From positions 25,912,859-25,976,858 of the forward strand of contig NC_136000.1 in NCBI RefSeq assembly GCF_048128805.1: 64,000 nt of DNA, written 5' to 3'. A program made the position numbers and the translations under genes. The notes beneath the pieces are model-generated. The model was given only the letters and a program-made list of their open reading frames with translations, did not search any database and was not told the DNA's origin. Shown piece after piece: positions 11,977 through 23,515 of the stretch (its first letter is position 1; each line of letters begins with the position of its first letter). The stretch is from Centroberyx gerrardi (Eukaryota > Chordata > Actinopteri > Beryciformes > Berycidae).

Positions 11977-13479
11977 TCAAGACTCTTCTGCTATTTTAGC
12001 TGAATTAGACATTACACCATAGAGTGTGATTCTAAAAGAAACTCCCATTCATTTCTAACGAAGATTTCCATTTTCCTGCATTCCTGTCCTTATTTCCTGC
12101 TTTTTCCACCTCTATATTCCTCCTTTCTGTATAGTCCACTGAACACATAAATGTCCACACAGCTGCATTCTGTAGGCGCTGTGGAGTCTGGCCAGTCAGC
12201 TACATATGGTTCAGTAATGATCCAGCCCAGGATCGTAAATCACTGTTACTACTGCTCATGCTGTGTGTGTGTGTGTGTGTGTGTGTGTGTTCTCCAGTGT
12301 GGATGTGGGGCTCCGGTTAGTAAGGTTGTGCATTTGACCATATTTAAATACACATTCCTTCCAGTTTGAACTGTAGATGGAAAATCCCCAAGTATGATAA
12401 GGTCAGTTTGGCCCTCCTCTTCCCTCTGTATGTCTCACCACATCTCTCTCCTCTCTTATCCCTCTCTCTTGAGTTTGGTCATCATTTGCCCCAGCTTCCT
12501 CCTGACTTTGCCTCCTCAGCCTCTTTTTTCCTCACTCCTCCTCCTCTTGTTTCCCCTGTCAGGCTTGTTCTCTCCTGTCGCCTTCTTTCACTTCCTTCTG
12601 TCTGTGCTTTCCCTCTCCGATCTCTTCCCTCTTCTCTGCTCCTCCAGCATCTCCACCTCCCTCCTCCTCCCATCACTCTCTCCCTGGTTGCTACAGTTTC
12701 TCTCTCTTCCTGAGGTGGCAGGGATAACAACACTGTCCTTCAACGTGATGACCCAGGTTCAAGCCCTCCAGTCCTGCCCAGAATCCCTACCAGCTCCAGA
12801 GGTGCTGTTCTGTAGCTATTATTATTATTCCCCACACTCTCTTCCCCTTTTCCCGTGTTCCTCCCCTTGTCCCCCTCCCTCTTGTCTCCCATCCTCTTCA
12901 GTTGCTGTGTTGGCATCTGGCTTGAGGTTGCTGCTCTCCAGTGAAGTCACATGGACAGGCCTGAGGATAGAGATGCTGCCTTCAGGTGCTCCTCGTAAGC
13001 TCCTTCTTCCGAGTTCTGAGGTCGTTACTACAACTTGTTACACAGTTAAGTACTTTAGGTTGGAAGCAATTACAAAACCAGTCCTGCAATTCTTTAATTC
13101 TTTTTTTTTTTTTTATTATTCTCAACAGACATGCACTTAGTGAGTGATATTTGAGTTTATGTTTACAGCAAATAAAACTTAAAAATCCACCAAGTAGCTG
13201 TGTCCTAAATGACTCGTGATGAAAGTCATTAATTTTGTTATTTGACATTAATATATCATTCCCTACACTTGCTGCTATTTCCTTGCTGGTCAGAATTCAG
13301 AGAAATCAGTTTCCATCAGTCGGGTTCCACATGAAAGCGGTGAACGCTATTTTCAAGGAAGCAGCCAGTCACTAATACACATCTTTCTCATATTACATGA
13401 ATGCAAAAATAGGAAAAGCCAATTTAACCAGATATATACATCACTTTGTTGGGTCGTTCATGTGAAGCGAACCTGAGAA

Positions 13480-13800
13480 TTCTGATATTTCCGAATGCAC
13501 ATGAAGGCAACAAGAGAGCGGCAGCTCGTAAAGAGGCTCAGTGCCAACTCCGCCAGACAAGAGTTAATAGGCTCGTTTGAGATGAGCAAGTCCTGCGCAG
13601 TTTTGACCCGCGACTTGCTTGGTCCGTTGCACGATGGTTAGAAAAGCTGTCCGACTTGCTCCGCCGACCCGACTGCGCGAGCCACGGGAATCTCGTGGGA
13701 CCGAGGCGGCTGCAGCTTTTGGAGCGAGGCGCTGCAGCTGCTCTCCACCGACTGCACAGCTCCGAGGATGATGGGAAACGCCTCGAGCTGAGCGCTTATT
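13480..13800. promoter_or_regulatory. CpG-rich patch upstream of b3gnt9
   Basis: CpG dinucleotides are dense here compared with the flanking AT-rich DNA, and GC-rich words such as GCGCGAG and CGAGGCGCTGC cluster. It could be a CpG island for b3gnt9, 3 kb downstream, or part of a repeat. A word at about 14000-14070 (GGTGGCAGTAATGCACC, then GAAGAAGAAG) belongs to a familiar dispersed repeat, which favours caution. Confidence 0.3.
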
Positions 13801-14253
13801 GGTTCATCACAGTTGTATCACACACCCACCGTGAAATGAAGAGACATAAGTTTTTATATCTATTCCAAGATGTCACTCCATGAGCAGTCTGTGTACCATT
13901 TTATTAGAACGCTATGTAATATTTCCCATAAATGCCACCTGTAATGCCTACATTCAAATAAAAATAAGTAACGTGAAGGTCTGGGTCGTTTGAGCAGTGA
14001 GTGTGGGTGGCAGTAATGCACCTTTTAAGTTTATCAATCGCCGTTAAGCAAAACTGAAGAAGAAGAAAAGGAGCAGCGAGTGTGCAGTCGGGAGTGTTCG
14101 GCTTGATGACTCCTCGCGCGACTGCACTCGGCTACTCTCGTCTATTTTCCAGGCGTGCAACTCTCTCTTCTTCTGCTGACTTTCCGCATCATACTATAGA
14201 GACACTCATGCACATGCTCATGCATAGCTACACCCCCTAACGCACCCGCCGAG

Positions 14254-14255
<2 letters not shown>

Positions 14256-14325
<70 letters not shown>
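14256..14325. repeat. (CT)35 microsatellite
   Basis: Uninterrupted CT dinucleotide array of about 70 bases; a shorter one follows at 14455-14472. Confidence 0.95.
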
Positions 14326-14329
<4 letters not shown>

Positions 14330-15857
14330 GATCTTTCCCCCTGGAAACTTTGGGAACTAGTTTACTTTACGCTGTTGGTGTGTTGGTGCCCTGCAGTTTC
14401 AGAGATCCACAGAACAGATGTTTTGAGTTTGGCTGTGGCGCAGCGCAGTTTCTCCCTCTCTCTCTCTCTCTCTTCTGGTAAGTTTGAATGACTTGATCCA
14501 CAGACCAGGCCAGTTTGTTACTGATAGTGTAAAACATGCGGGATATGTTTGGCAAAAGATTGACTTTTACGCACGAATTGCGCACAAAGGTTTAAACTTT
14601 GTGCAGCATGGGCACTGCTGGGCTTAGTGCTTTTCACAGGGACGAATAGCTGTGTAAGTAGGCTAGTCACATACTTTACAACAGCCTGCTGGAATGTCAT
14701 TATTGTCAGCAGACATTTAGTGGAGGGTAAACCCACCTAAACTCTGTATAGCTATCCATCTGTTGATTTGCAGAAAGGAGTTTACCCGCCTTCCTAGGCT
14801 GGCATAAATCTTTCTGACATAAATTTCATGGTACATAAGTGTATCAAATTGTAAGTACGGTCTTTGGGGAAAATATACAAGCTTCACAGTTTACCCACCT
14901 TGGTTGTAATTTGAGGCGTTGTGAAAGAGGATTTCTACTGGAGTTTTTAAACGCTGAAATGAATCCCCCTCATTTTGGGAAAGCCAACAGCTAGATGTTT
15001 TACCTCACCACCATCCATGCCTTGTTCAGTCTGAATAAGTCAATTAAATAGACAGCAGGTCTGCATTTTGGCATTATGTTGGGACACAGTGTTCTCTAAT
15101 ACAGTTGGTAACCCGCCACTTACATAAGAACAGACACTCCCCCCTCCTGAACTGACCAAAGTTGTGAATCGATGGGAAACTTAGGATGGGGATCTACTGC
15201 AAAGACTGTCGCGGATTGTTATTTGTGACTTTGCCAAACAACGGATGATTTTAAATTTACAACATTGTTAAAAAAGATCTGCTTCCCCCCTCAAGGTAAG
15301 TGTTTCGAGAATGGGAGTTTTGTGCATCAGAAATGACTTAAATAACGGATCACTGCACATGTAACGGGGTAATAATAGCCTAATTTATCTAAAATGATAG
15401 CATAATTAAATGTAAACTATTACAGTTCTGAAAAACACTAAATGACAGATACTTCTGGAGAAAGGTCTCGCTGGATTATTCAGTAGGCTACTGACATGTT
15501 TGAATGGGAAAAGGCATTAGATTTGAGATGAAGGATGCAGCCGTCATAAAATGGTTAATAATGACTGGAACCAGCTATCACGATGCACCACTTCAGATAC
15601 AGCCTGTCAATTCAAATATTCATCTAGTGTTTATTACTGGGTTACTGAATTTGAGTATTGTAATGGGTCATGCTACCCATTTTGAGTTTTAGGTAGATAA
15701 TCAGTTTTTTTTTTTTTGGGTAAAAAGTCATGCTTTGTAAAAATGGCTAAATTACTAGTATGGACCAGAAACAGAGAAAAACAAAAACAAATTAGATGAA
15801 CTAATCCCTTAAGAATGGTAGCCTATTGTGAAAGACAACAACAATTTACAAACTCTA

Positions 15858-15875
15858 GGGGGGGGGGGGGGGGGG
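15858..15875. repeat. Poly-G run, 18 bases
   Basis: Eighteen consecutive G residues; likely polymorphic in length and prone to sequencing error. Confidence 0.9.
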
Positions 15876-16579
15876 AGATATTGATAATCCTGTTTTTAAG
15901 GCTGTATTCTGAGTTATTATGATCAGTTAAAGGTGCTATATGTAGGATTTTAACATCAATAAATCATTACCAGATTAATTTTGAGACATTAGTATAATAA
16001 TTACCATAACCAAATAGCACCATCACTGAGGAGACTGGCAGCCTCTACCAGCCTCTACACTGCATTTTATGTTGTGCCACTGGATCAGAAAATCTGGAAG
16101 AAATCTGGAAGGCTGTTCTTCTTTTCTCTATTCCCATTCATTTCATATTTTCATCACCATTATTTCCTGCTGTTTGTGTTGTCCTGATCATATCCTTGAA
16201 GAGTTGTTGTTGTTTTCCAGGATCCCCCCCTTCCTCCCCCACTGCTGTCTGAGGAGACTGGGAGGAGGGAGACAGAGAGACGACGGGACTCCTAACACAT
16301 AACGATGATGGACGGACATCTAGTGGAGTGGTATGCAGGAATAAATGCAACAGTATGAAATGTCATCATAACCTCACCTTGTTGCCTTGTAGTAAAGAAG
16401 TGAAAGGACAACAGTACAGTCCTGAAAACTAGAAAAGGACGGAGGGGATGTATCGTTACAGACAGGCAGCCAAAGACAAGCTGATATCTAGATATGCGGC
16501 AGAGAGGGAAAAGGAATATCACCACAGAGCTGCATCGGTTACCCATTCAATCCTTGACTGAGGCCAGCGTCTCGGGAAG

Positions 16580-19500
16580 ATGCTGAGGAAGGTGGCGATG
16601 ATGAGGAGGATGCTCCACGTGAAGGGAGATGTGATGTGCACTGTGCTGCTGCTGGTGCTCCTCTGTGTCCTGCTCTACGCCCAGCAGGTACGGACGCATT
16701 TGCATCGGGTAGAAAGAGGACATCCGTTCAAATCAAGTCGTGAGAAAGTACTTCATTTCTCTTCCACTCTCCCCTGACCTAAACCTCTCACCCTATCCCA
16801 CCAGGTGCTGCTCTCCTCAGGATGGGACAGGACCACGTGGAGGCTGGAGATCCAGGGCTCGACCAGCTCCAGCCGGACCCTGCTGGGAGCCGACGGGAAG
16901 ACCGGGACAGCCACCGGGGCCAGAGCAGGCCAGGAGGCCCAGGCGGTAGGACCGTCTGATTCCAGTTTTGAATTTGAGCGTGTGTGTTTGTATGTGTGTA
17001 TTCATGTATCAGAATCGAAAGTTGCTTTATTTCGGCTGCACATGGAATTGAACGTGGTTTGAAGAGGGTGATTGCTGTTGCGTTGGCAGGTGAACCGCCT
17101 TCCAGAAGGCATTATGTTCAACAGGTGGGTGCTTTGGTTGGCAGCCATCTTCTTTACCCTTTCCCCACTGTAGCGTCATGCATGTCTTTCATGGAGAGCG
17201 GTCGACTCCCCTCTCAGTGTGTTTGAGTAACTGCTGTACTCTTAACTTCGGAGCACAGGATGGCAGAACCTGAGCAGACAGTGATGGACGATGTGAGGAA
17301 GCTTTCAGTGATGGATCTGTCAGTCTGGACCAGGATTGGTTGTGACATGTTGAGGCGAAGGTGATGCAGGAAGAACATCATCTGTTGGTCCTTCTTCATT
17401 AGACTGGATAGGTTCATATCCCATTTGAGGGTGTTGCAGACAGTGGTTCTCATGGAACCTGAAGGACTCCACTGTTTACACGGCACCAGGGGAAAATGGG
17501 CTCGTGGGTCCTTGTGGAAGTCAGTCATCCTCTCTGTTGTCTTGAGAGAGTTAAGCTCAAGGTTGTACAGCAAGATGTCAGTCTGGCCACCTTTCTGCGG
17601 TGGATGGACTCATCGCTGTGTTTGATAAGGCACATTAAGGCGGTGCCATCTGCAAACTTGAGAACCTTGACCGAGGAGATAGTGGAGGGCCAGTCATTGT
17701 AGAGTTGAGGAGAGGAGAGGGGCGAACACACAGGCCTGTGGGGTAAGACAGCAGTGGGTCGGGACATTCGAGGGGAGGGGGGTGAGGTGGGGGGGGGTAT
17801 GTTGAGCTAGCCATACTTGCCTTGCAACAGCTGTGTGATGATTGTGTTGAATGCTGAGCTGAAATCCACAAACAGGATACGAGCCCATGTATGTACTGTA
17901 TGAATGTACATATGTCTGTGTGTGTGTCTGTCTGCAGCGATTTCACACAGGCACACAACATGTTTTATAAACCACATCAGCAAGTGAAAACATGAAGCAT
18001 TACAAATAGAATTTATGATGCCATTTGTCAATGTCATTTCCGGTTTCTTATTTTTATTTATCCCTGTGGAGTATTGAGATGCATGACAAATTTCCACATA
18101 AATTTATTAGATTTATTGGATAAATTTATTATATGGTCATTACGTCTATTTGTTATAATAAATCTGTCTTCTGTCTTGTCTCATTTCTCCTAACTGGCAG
18201 GTCGCCTCCAGGCCTGTGGACCCACAGCTGCCTGCCTGCAAGCCCCAGTCCAAGTCTAAAGCTCCTAAATCTAAATCTAAATCTCATGTCAAACCTAATC
18301 AAACATCTAAGGGGAAATCGAAGGGGAAAGTTAAGGGATCGCGAAAGAATGTTGCACCGACCAAGCCTGCTAGCAATCCTCTACCCACGCTGCCACCGTT
18401 TGACTTCGAGGGCTACCTGAGAGAGAAAGACAACAGAAAGTTTCAGCTGCTCATAGACCAGCCAGAGAAATGTAGCATAGAAGGAGGAGAAGAAGGAGAG
18501 AGAAGCTCCACAACTGCTCCCTACATGCTCATCGCAGTGAAATCTGTCGCTGCAGACTTTGATAAGCGGCAGGTAAAATATGCCATATTTTATGCTTTTG
18601 CTAGAAAACCGATGACTAGGTCAGTCAGTCAAACAAATAAATCATCAGTTTCAATCTATCTCTATCTCTTTCTGTCCCCCTCTTCATCTCTCAGGTGGTA
18701 CGTCGGACGTGGGGTAAGGAGGGCCTCTTCCAAAATGGTGTATCCATTCGTACTGTGTTCCTCCTGGGGGTTCCCAGGAACCGGAGTGCGCTGCCTCTGT
18801 GGGACCGGCTCCTGGCCTACGAGAGCGACACCTTCAAGGACGTCCTGCTCTGGGACTTTGAAGACACCTTCTTCAACCTGACTCTGAAGGAGACGCATTT
18901 TCTGGAGTGGGTCAACACCAGCTGTCCTGATGTCAGGTTAGTGTTTATAAGACTGAGACTCAGTTGTGACTCAGACATGAGAGACACATCACTGCATCTT
19001 TTCTCCTACAGGTTCATCTTCAAGGGCGACGCTGATGTGTACGTGAACATCGAGAACATACTGGAGATGCTGCGGGGTCAAAAGGCGGACGAGGACCTGT
19101 TTGTCGGCGACATCATCTTCCACGCTAAACCCATTCGTCGGCGCAGTTCCAAGTACTACGTGCCAGAGTTCATGTATGGGGCGGGCTTGTACCCGTCCTA
19201 CGCCGGGGGAGGGGGGTTTGTCATGTCAGGACATACGGCCCGGAGGCTTAGCTCTGCCTGTCAACAGGTGCTTCAAAGTTGGAATAAATTATCATACAGT
19301 TATACATCTTTGTACGTCTATATGAGAAGATTTAGCTTGATGTCTTTTCTTCTAGGTGGATTTGTTCCCCATCGACGACGTCTTTCTGGGCATGTGCCTC
19401 CAGCAGATCGGTGTCAAACCGTCCCGCCACGAGGGGTTTCGGACCTTCGGCATCCCGCGGCCGTCCGCCGCGCCCCACCTTCAGACGTTCGACCCATGTT

Positions 19501-19721
19501 TCTACCGGGAACTCATGGTGGTCCACAGCCTCACCGTACCCCAGATCTGGCTCATGTGGAACCTCTTGCACGACCCCAAACTGAGCTGCCACAACAGGAA
19601 TAGCCCGACGCTGTGGCCCTTTAAGTGGAAAGGGAGGGGGGGAGGGACGACGGGGCCGCCGGGAGACACAGGAGAGGAGGAGGCAGACTATGGTGAGAAG
19701 AGGGTGTTTGTGACGCATTAG
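16580..19721 (+). CDS. b3gnt9: Beta-1,3-N-acetylglucosaminyltransferase-like 9 (GT31), 6 coding exons
   Basis: Type II Golgi glycosyltransferase of family GT31, expected to add GlcNAc in beta-1,3 linkage to galactose; the exact acceptor of B3GNT9 is poorly known. Exons: 16580-16687, 16805-16945, 18201-18572, 18695-18936, 19012-19267, 19356-19721 (1485 nt, 494 residues plus stop). An in-frame TGA at 16559 limits the start to ATG 16580 or one of the Met codons shortly after it. Residues about 19-33 form the signal anchor ([15 protein letters not shown]). A Ser/Lys-rich stem (about 84-140) is followed by [11 protein letters not shown] (about 150), the GT31 core [10 protein letters not shown], the metal-binding D-A-D in FKGDADV (about 294-296), [24 protein letters not shown] and [13 protein letters not shown]. 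Sequons NQT, NRS, NLT and NTS are present. SAAPHL and the FDF..YLR.KD block single out B3GNT9 over other B3GNTs. It is longer than the human protein (about 402) because of the stem. The two 5' exons are less certain than the rest. Confidence 0.9.
17010..17965 (-). mobile_element. L2/Rex1-like LINE fragment in b3gnt9 intron 2, antisense
   Basis: On the minus strand the reverse-transcriptase word [13 protein letters not shown] appears near 17830-17875, then [12 protein letters not shown] (usual FADDT, here FADGT) near 17640-17680. The thumb-side segment follows: [26 protein letters not shown] and SSITVCSG. The frame is broken several times and a central part is deleted. Minus-strand AATAAAGCAACTTTCGATTCTGAT near 17015-17040 looks like the LINE 3' tail. 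A dead copy. Confidence 0.85.
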
Positions 19722-20997
19722 TCACTCCCAAACTGCAGGGCCCGAGTGTGACCTTCAAGAGTCCTGGCCCGTTCAAAACGGTTATAACACAGGATGCTTG
19801 GCCAACTTGAAAGCCTGGTGACATGCGATCAAAAGCACTGTTTGTTTATATGAGACTTTTTCCCCAGCTGGCAAATCATCTTTAGTTAGAACAAGATGTT
19901 GAAAGAACCACAATGGATTTGGAGGAAATGAATTGGCATAGGACAAATGTTTTTCAGTAAGGAAAACAAATGGGAAATTTAGTCTTTCACCATTGGAGCC
20001 TGGTTCATTAGCAACATTTTGCTAATATTGACATCTGATTAATAAGGTGTTTATGAAGCACTGATGGCTTAAGGAAGCAAGGCCTTGATGTGCAAGGAGG
20101 AGGTGGGTTGTGTACTGTAAGTTTGTCTGGAAGATGTGGAGGACTGAGATGAGTCGCTCGGCCTACATTTTGAGATAATCACTTTGGTGGCTGTATTGCA
20201 GGTCTGTTATGTTTTGACACGAGCATGGTGAATTTGAAGTGATTTGTCTTGATAAATGCATCTCTCCATTGCTCTCAATAAGAAATATGTTACTTGATAA
20301 GTTATCACAACTCGCTAATGCTCAGTAGCTGGTTCATTTCCCATAATTGTAAGACTGAATGTTTTTAATTATAGTGGTTTGATGAGCAACAGCAAAAAGT
20401 AAAGAATGTCAAGACTTTTGAATGTTTCATCTTGGAAAAGTATTGTGTCTTACTTGTTTACCCAGAGACTCTGTAAGGTACAAAGAGACAAGCCACAGTG
20501 TGTTTAGCAGGTTTAGCCCTAACCTGTTTACAGTGAGCCAACTCCGCTGATCTTTTCAAGGCAAAACAAACTCTGTTGGCTAAAGCAGAGTGCAGAAAAT
20601 ACAAGAAAGCACCTTGTGTATTGTATTGGACTGACACTGAGGCATGTGGGACATTACAGGCCCTGGAAGAGGTTGATGACGTGCAATCGAATACATGAGC
20701 AGGCAGAACTGTAAATGGATCTGCCGAGCAGAAAATGTTAATGTCTTGACTTTTAATTGACTGTGTGCACAGCCAGCACTGGAAATGGCCGTGTGTATTA
20801 TGTGACTGGGAACACAGTGGAGACTATTCATGTTCAGACCTCCTCACTTGTGGATCACTTATAGATTTATGCTTGAGAGGTGTGCACGTGGACTGCTGCA
20901 CTAGCTGTTCCCTGGAGGAACAAGTGAAGCCTGGATGGGAACCAGCTGTACCCTGGACAGGAAGCGCCTTAGGGGACCCATTAGGCTATTACACAGT

Positions 20998-21029
<32 letters not shown>

Positions 21030-23500
21030 ACACACTCACACACACACACACACACACATATCGTAACGTCTGTGGTCAAGGCCACAGTTTGGACAGTGGG
21101 GGCTACTTTGTGGTGTACTTTCATGTGAACACTTCCGTTATTACTTTAATCATTTGGATTGAAAAATGCTGTCTGTTTCTTAAAACCTCTTTATAATCTT
21201 TACCTCCATCTGTTGTCGAAATGCTGTAAGGTACATTCACGCTGATAACCATGTTCAAATTCCACTGCATTTACACAGCAACACTGCGGGCCAAGAGGCA
21301 AAATCCAATTTCATGATCATTTCCAAAGGCTTGGCATGGCTACACACACACCACTGTATAGATGGCATGGATCAGATTAGTGTGTCCAGACCATAGGGTC
21401 CAGACAGAGGCATGTTGAAATCCTCCTGCACTCTGAATGTTAGCTGGTGCCTCTTTCATACATACATAAACATTATGTCCACAACTCGATAGTAAGATCA
21501 TTTTAAATGGGTAGCCAAAGTAAGTTTGAATTGCTAAAATCTTTGTATTAAGCTTAATTTATTCATTCAGATTTTGCACACTGTGGAGTTCAGTTCAGTT
21601 CCCAGGTCTAAAATAAATGAAATAGATCAAAAGCTTATTAAGACAAGATTCAAATTTGATTCCTGATATACCTACACCTACACTCTTTTGCATGTAGCTA
21701 CTGCATGGCCAAACAGAATGAACTCCTACACGGAAGGTTAGTAGACCTAAACAGGTAGAGGGAACTGAATGTTTTTTGTTAATTTACATCCCTGCCAAAC
21801 ACTGAACATTCAACACCAGCCCAGGACCCGATCTGATTGCGGTCCAACACTCAATTAGCAGTTACACTGGTAACTTTGTGGAGCTCATTGTGCCATGGGA
21901 CGTTGGTTGCCAGGGTTTTTTTTAGCCACATCCACTACCAGTTTAGTCAGGATGTTAGAGGTTCATGGTCAGGACTTATGGCAAGCCACAAAGCAGCATT
22001 CTGACGCAGATGAAAAGAGCAGCCTGTGGCTCTGGATGAAGACAAAGGATCAATGTACAGTACAAATCCAGTTCATAGCTAAGATAGGGGGTTTATCATA
22101 GGATACTATAACCATGGAAGCAGAATTGGATAGCCATACACCATCCAGAGCTCTTGTCTATTGTTTGCTGGAAACAATGTGGTTTCTGAACTGCAATCCC
22201 AAAGTGACTGTGGCAAAAGTCATGGAGTGAGATGCTGCATGCTAAAAGTAAGCCTAAGTGTAGTGGCACTGTCAGTGTATTGTAAATGCAGTGTAGGTGA
22301 GTGAAGCCTGACTGATGCTGAGTGTAGGTATGGAGGGTTTTGGTTAGTTGCATACTTAAATTGGATGTAATAATTTCTTTTCAATCAGATATACCCATAA
22401 ATAAAAAAAGATGAATGTTTAGAGATGAAATCCAAATAGGTTTTCTGAATACACTGTGAGTCATGTGGAATACTGAATGCATCTCCACTACATTTGTAAA
22501 AACAACTTTTCCTAGTAAGATCCTTCTATAAATGAAGTCTCCTGACACAGTGTTAGCCTATGTGATTATGACCCATTGCTGATTTACATATATGATAGAA
22601 GACAGGTGTGGACAACAGCGGTTTGGTATTTAAGGAGAAATGGATTAAACCATTGCATGTCCTCATGGTGAATGCTACAATGAGCCAAATGTCAGCTGAC
22701 ATAAATAAAAGTTTTCTTTTTCCAATCAGACACTGGTCCTGAAATTGGAGTGGTAGATATTCAGCATGCCTGCTTACTAATGATGTATTAATTAGGATAT
22801 CCAACACACAACACACACATTGTACTGCTGTCACACAAGTCGCTGGCAAAATATGCAAAAGTTGGTATGACTAACATCCTGACCGGCTGAAAGTGAAAAC
22901 AGATGTTAAGGTTTGGTTTACCGGCATTCTGGAAAAAATACAGCACACCCAATGACACCAAATTGCACATACAATCTACAGACGTGGAAACAATTCTCCA
23001 GACATACTGTATCTCTAATTGAAATTAAGGGTTTTGGGCACTTTCCTGATAGCACTGATCGACCATACTTAATAACCATACTTTCACCAAAAGTGTTCTA
23101 AATCTGTCTAGGGAAGAGAATTTTGTTTTCATCTGCACAGGAAAAACCCAGTCCAATTTCACTCCTGCTTGTTCCAGTTTGTCTCAGATAACACAACAGT
23201 TGCTCTATCACATTTTTGAGACAACTTTGTTTGCAGTTTTGTAGATTTCAACCCAACCCTGTTTCAAACCCAGAGCAGTGTGAAATAAAAGTATAAAATA
23301 TTTCGAAATATGTACTTGAGGACCGCAAAAGGCGCTTTAGTCCAGAGGCTTTAGAGTTCCTCCCTGAACTTGAAACTGATTCAATCTGTTTGGACAGCGA
23401 TAAAAACATCAGATTTGTGTCCCATAAATTTGCAGCGATAAATATGACAGTTTCACACTGTGCAAACTGAGAAATAAAGACTCCCAAACTCATTTTCACA
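19722..23500 (+). other. b3gnt9 3' flank, possible 3' UTR
   Basis: No open frame with protein similarity. Plus-strand AATAAA signals occur at about 21612, 22704, 23285 and 23473-23478, so the 3' UTR end cannot be chosen. A (CT)n(CA)n array sits at 21000-21058. Nothing else recognised. Confidence 0.4.
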
Positions 23501-23515
23501 TCCATATTTTTTATT
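23473..23515. terminator. Opposed poly(A) signals between convergent genes
   Basis: AATAAA on the plus strand (23473-23478) and AATAAA on the minus strand (TTTATT at 23510-23515) lie 31 bases apart between two convergent genes. They could define the ends of long b3gnt9 and phaf1 3' UTRs, or be chance in AT-rich DNA. Confidence 0.3.

Larger units (their letters stand above)
9461..16579. other. Intergenic region between bbs2 and b3gnt9
   Basis: No exon of a recognisable gene. It holds a SINE (about 10.8 kb), a transposon remnant (11.3-12.0 kb), a pyrimidine-rich tract at 12.4-12.9 kb that gives long but meaningless frames, a CpG-rich patch at 13.48-13.80 kb, a long CT array (14256-14325), a poly-G run (15858-15875) and the b3gnt9 leader. 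The remainder shows nothing I can name. Confidence 0.6.

Noticed and set aside
12394-13140. A 248-codon open frame rich in Ser, Leu and Pro.
   Set aside because: It runs through a CT-rich simple tract, has no domain, no family resemblance and no splice context; low-complexity DNA gives long frames on either strand.
17091-17125. A possible extra b3gnt9 exon between GCAG and GTGGGT.
   Set aside because: Its 35 bases would break the reading phase with the flanking exons, and the region lies within or beside a LINE remnant.
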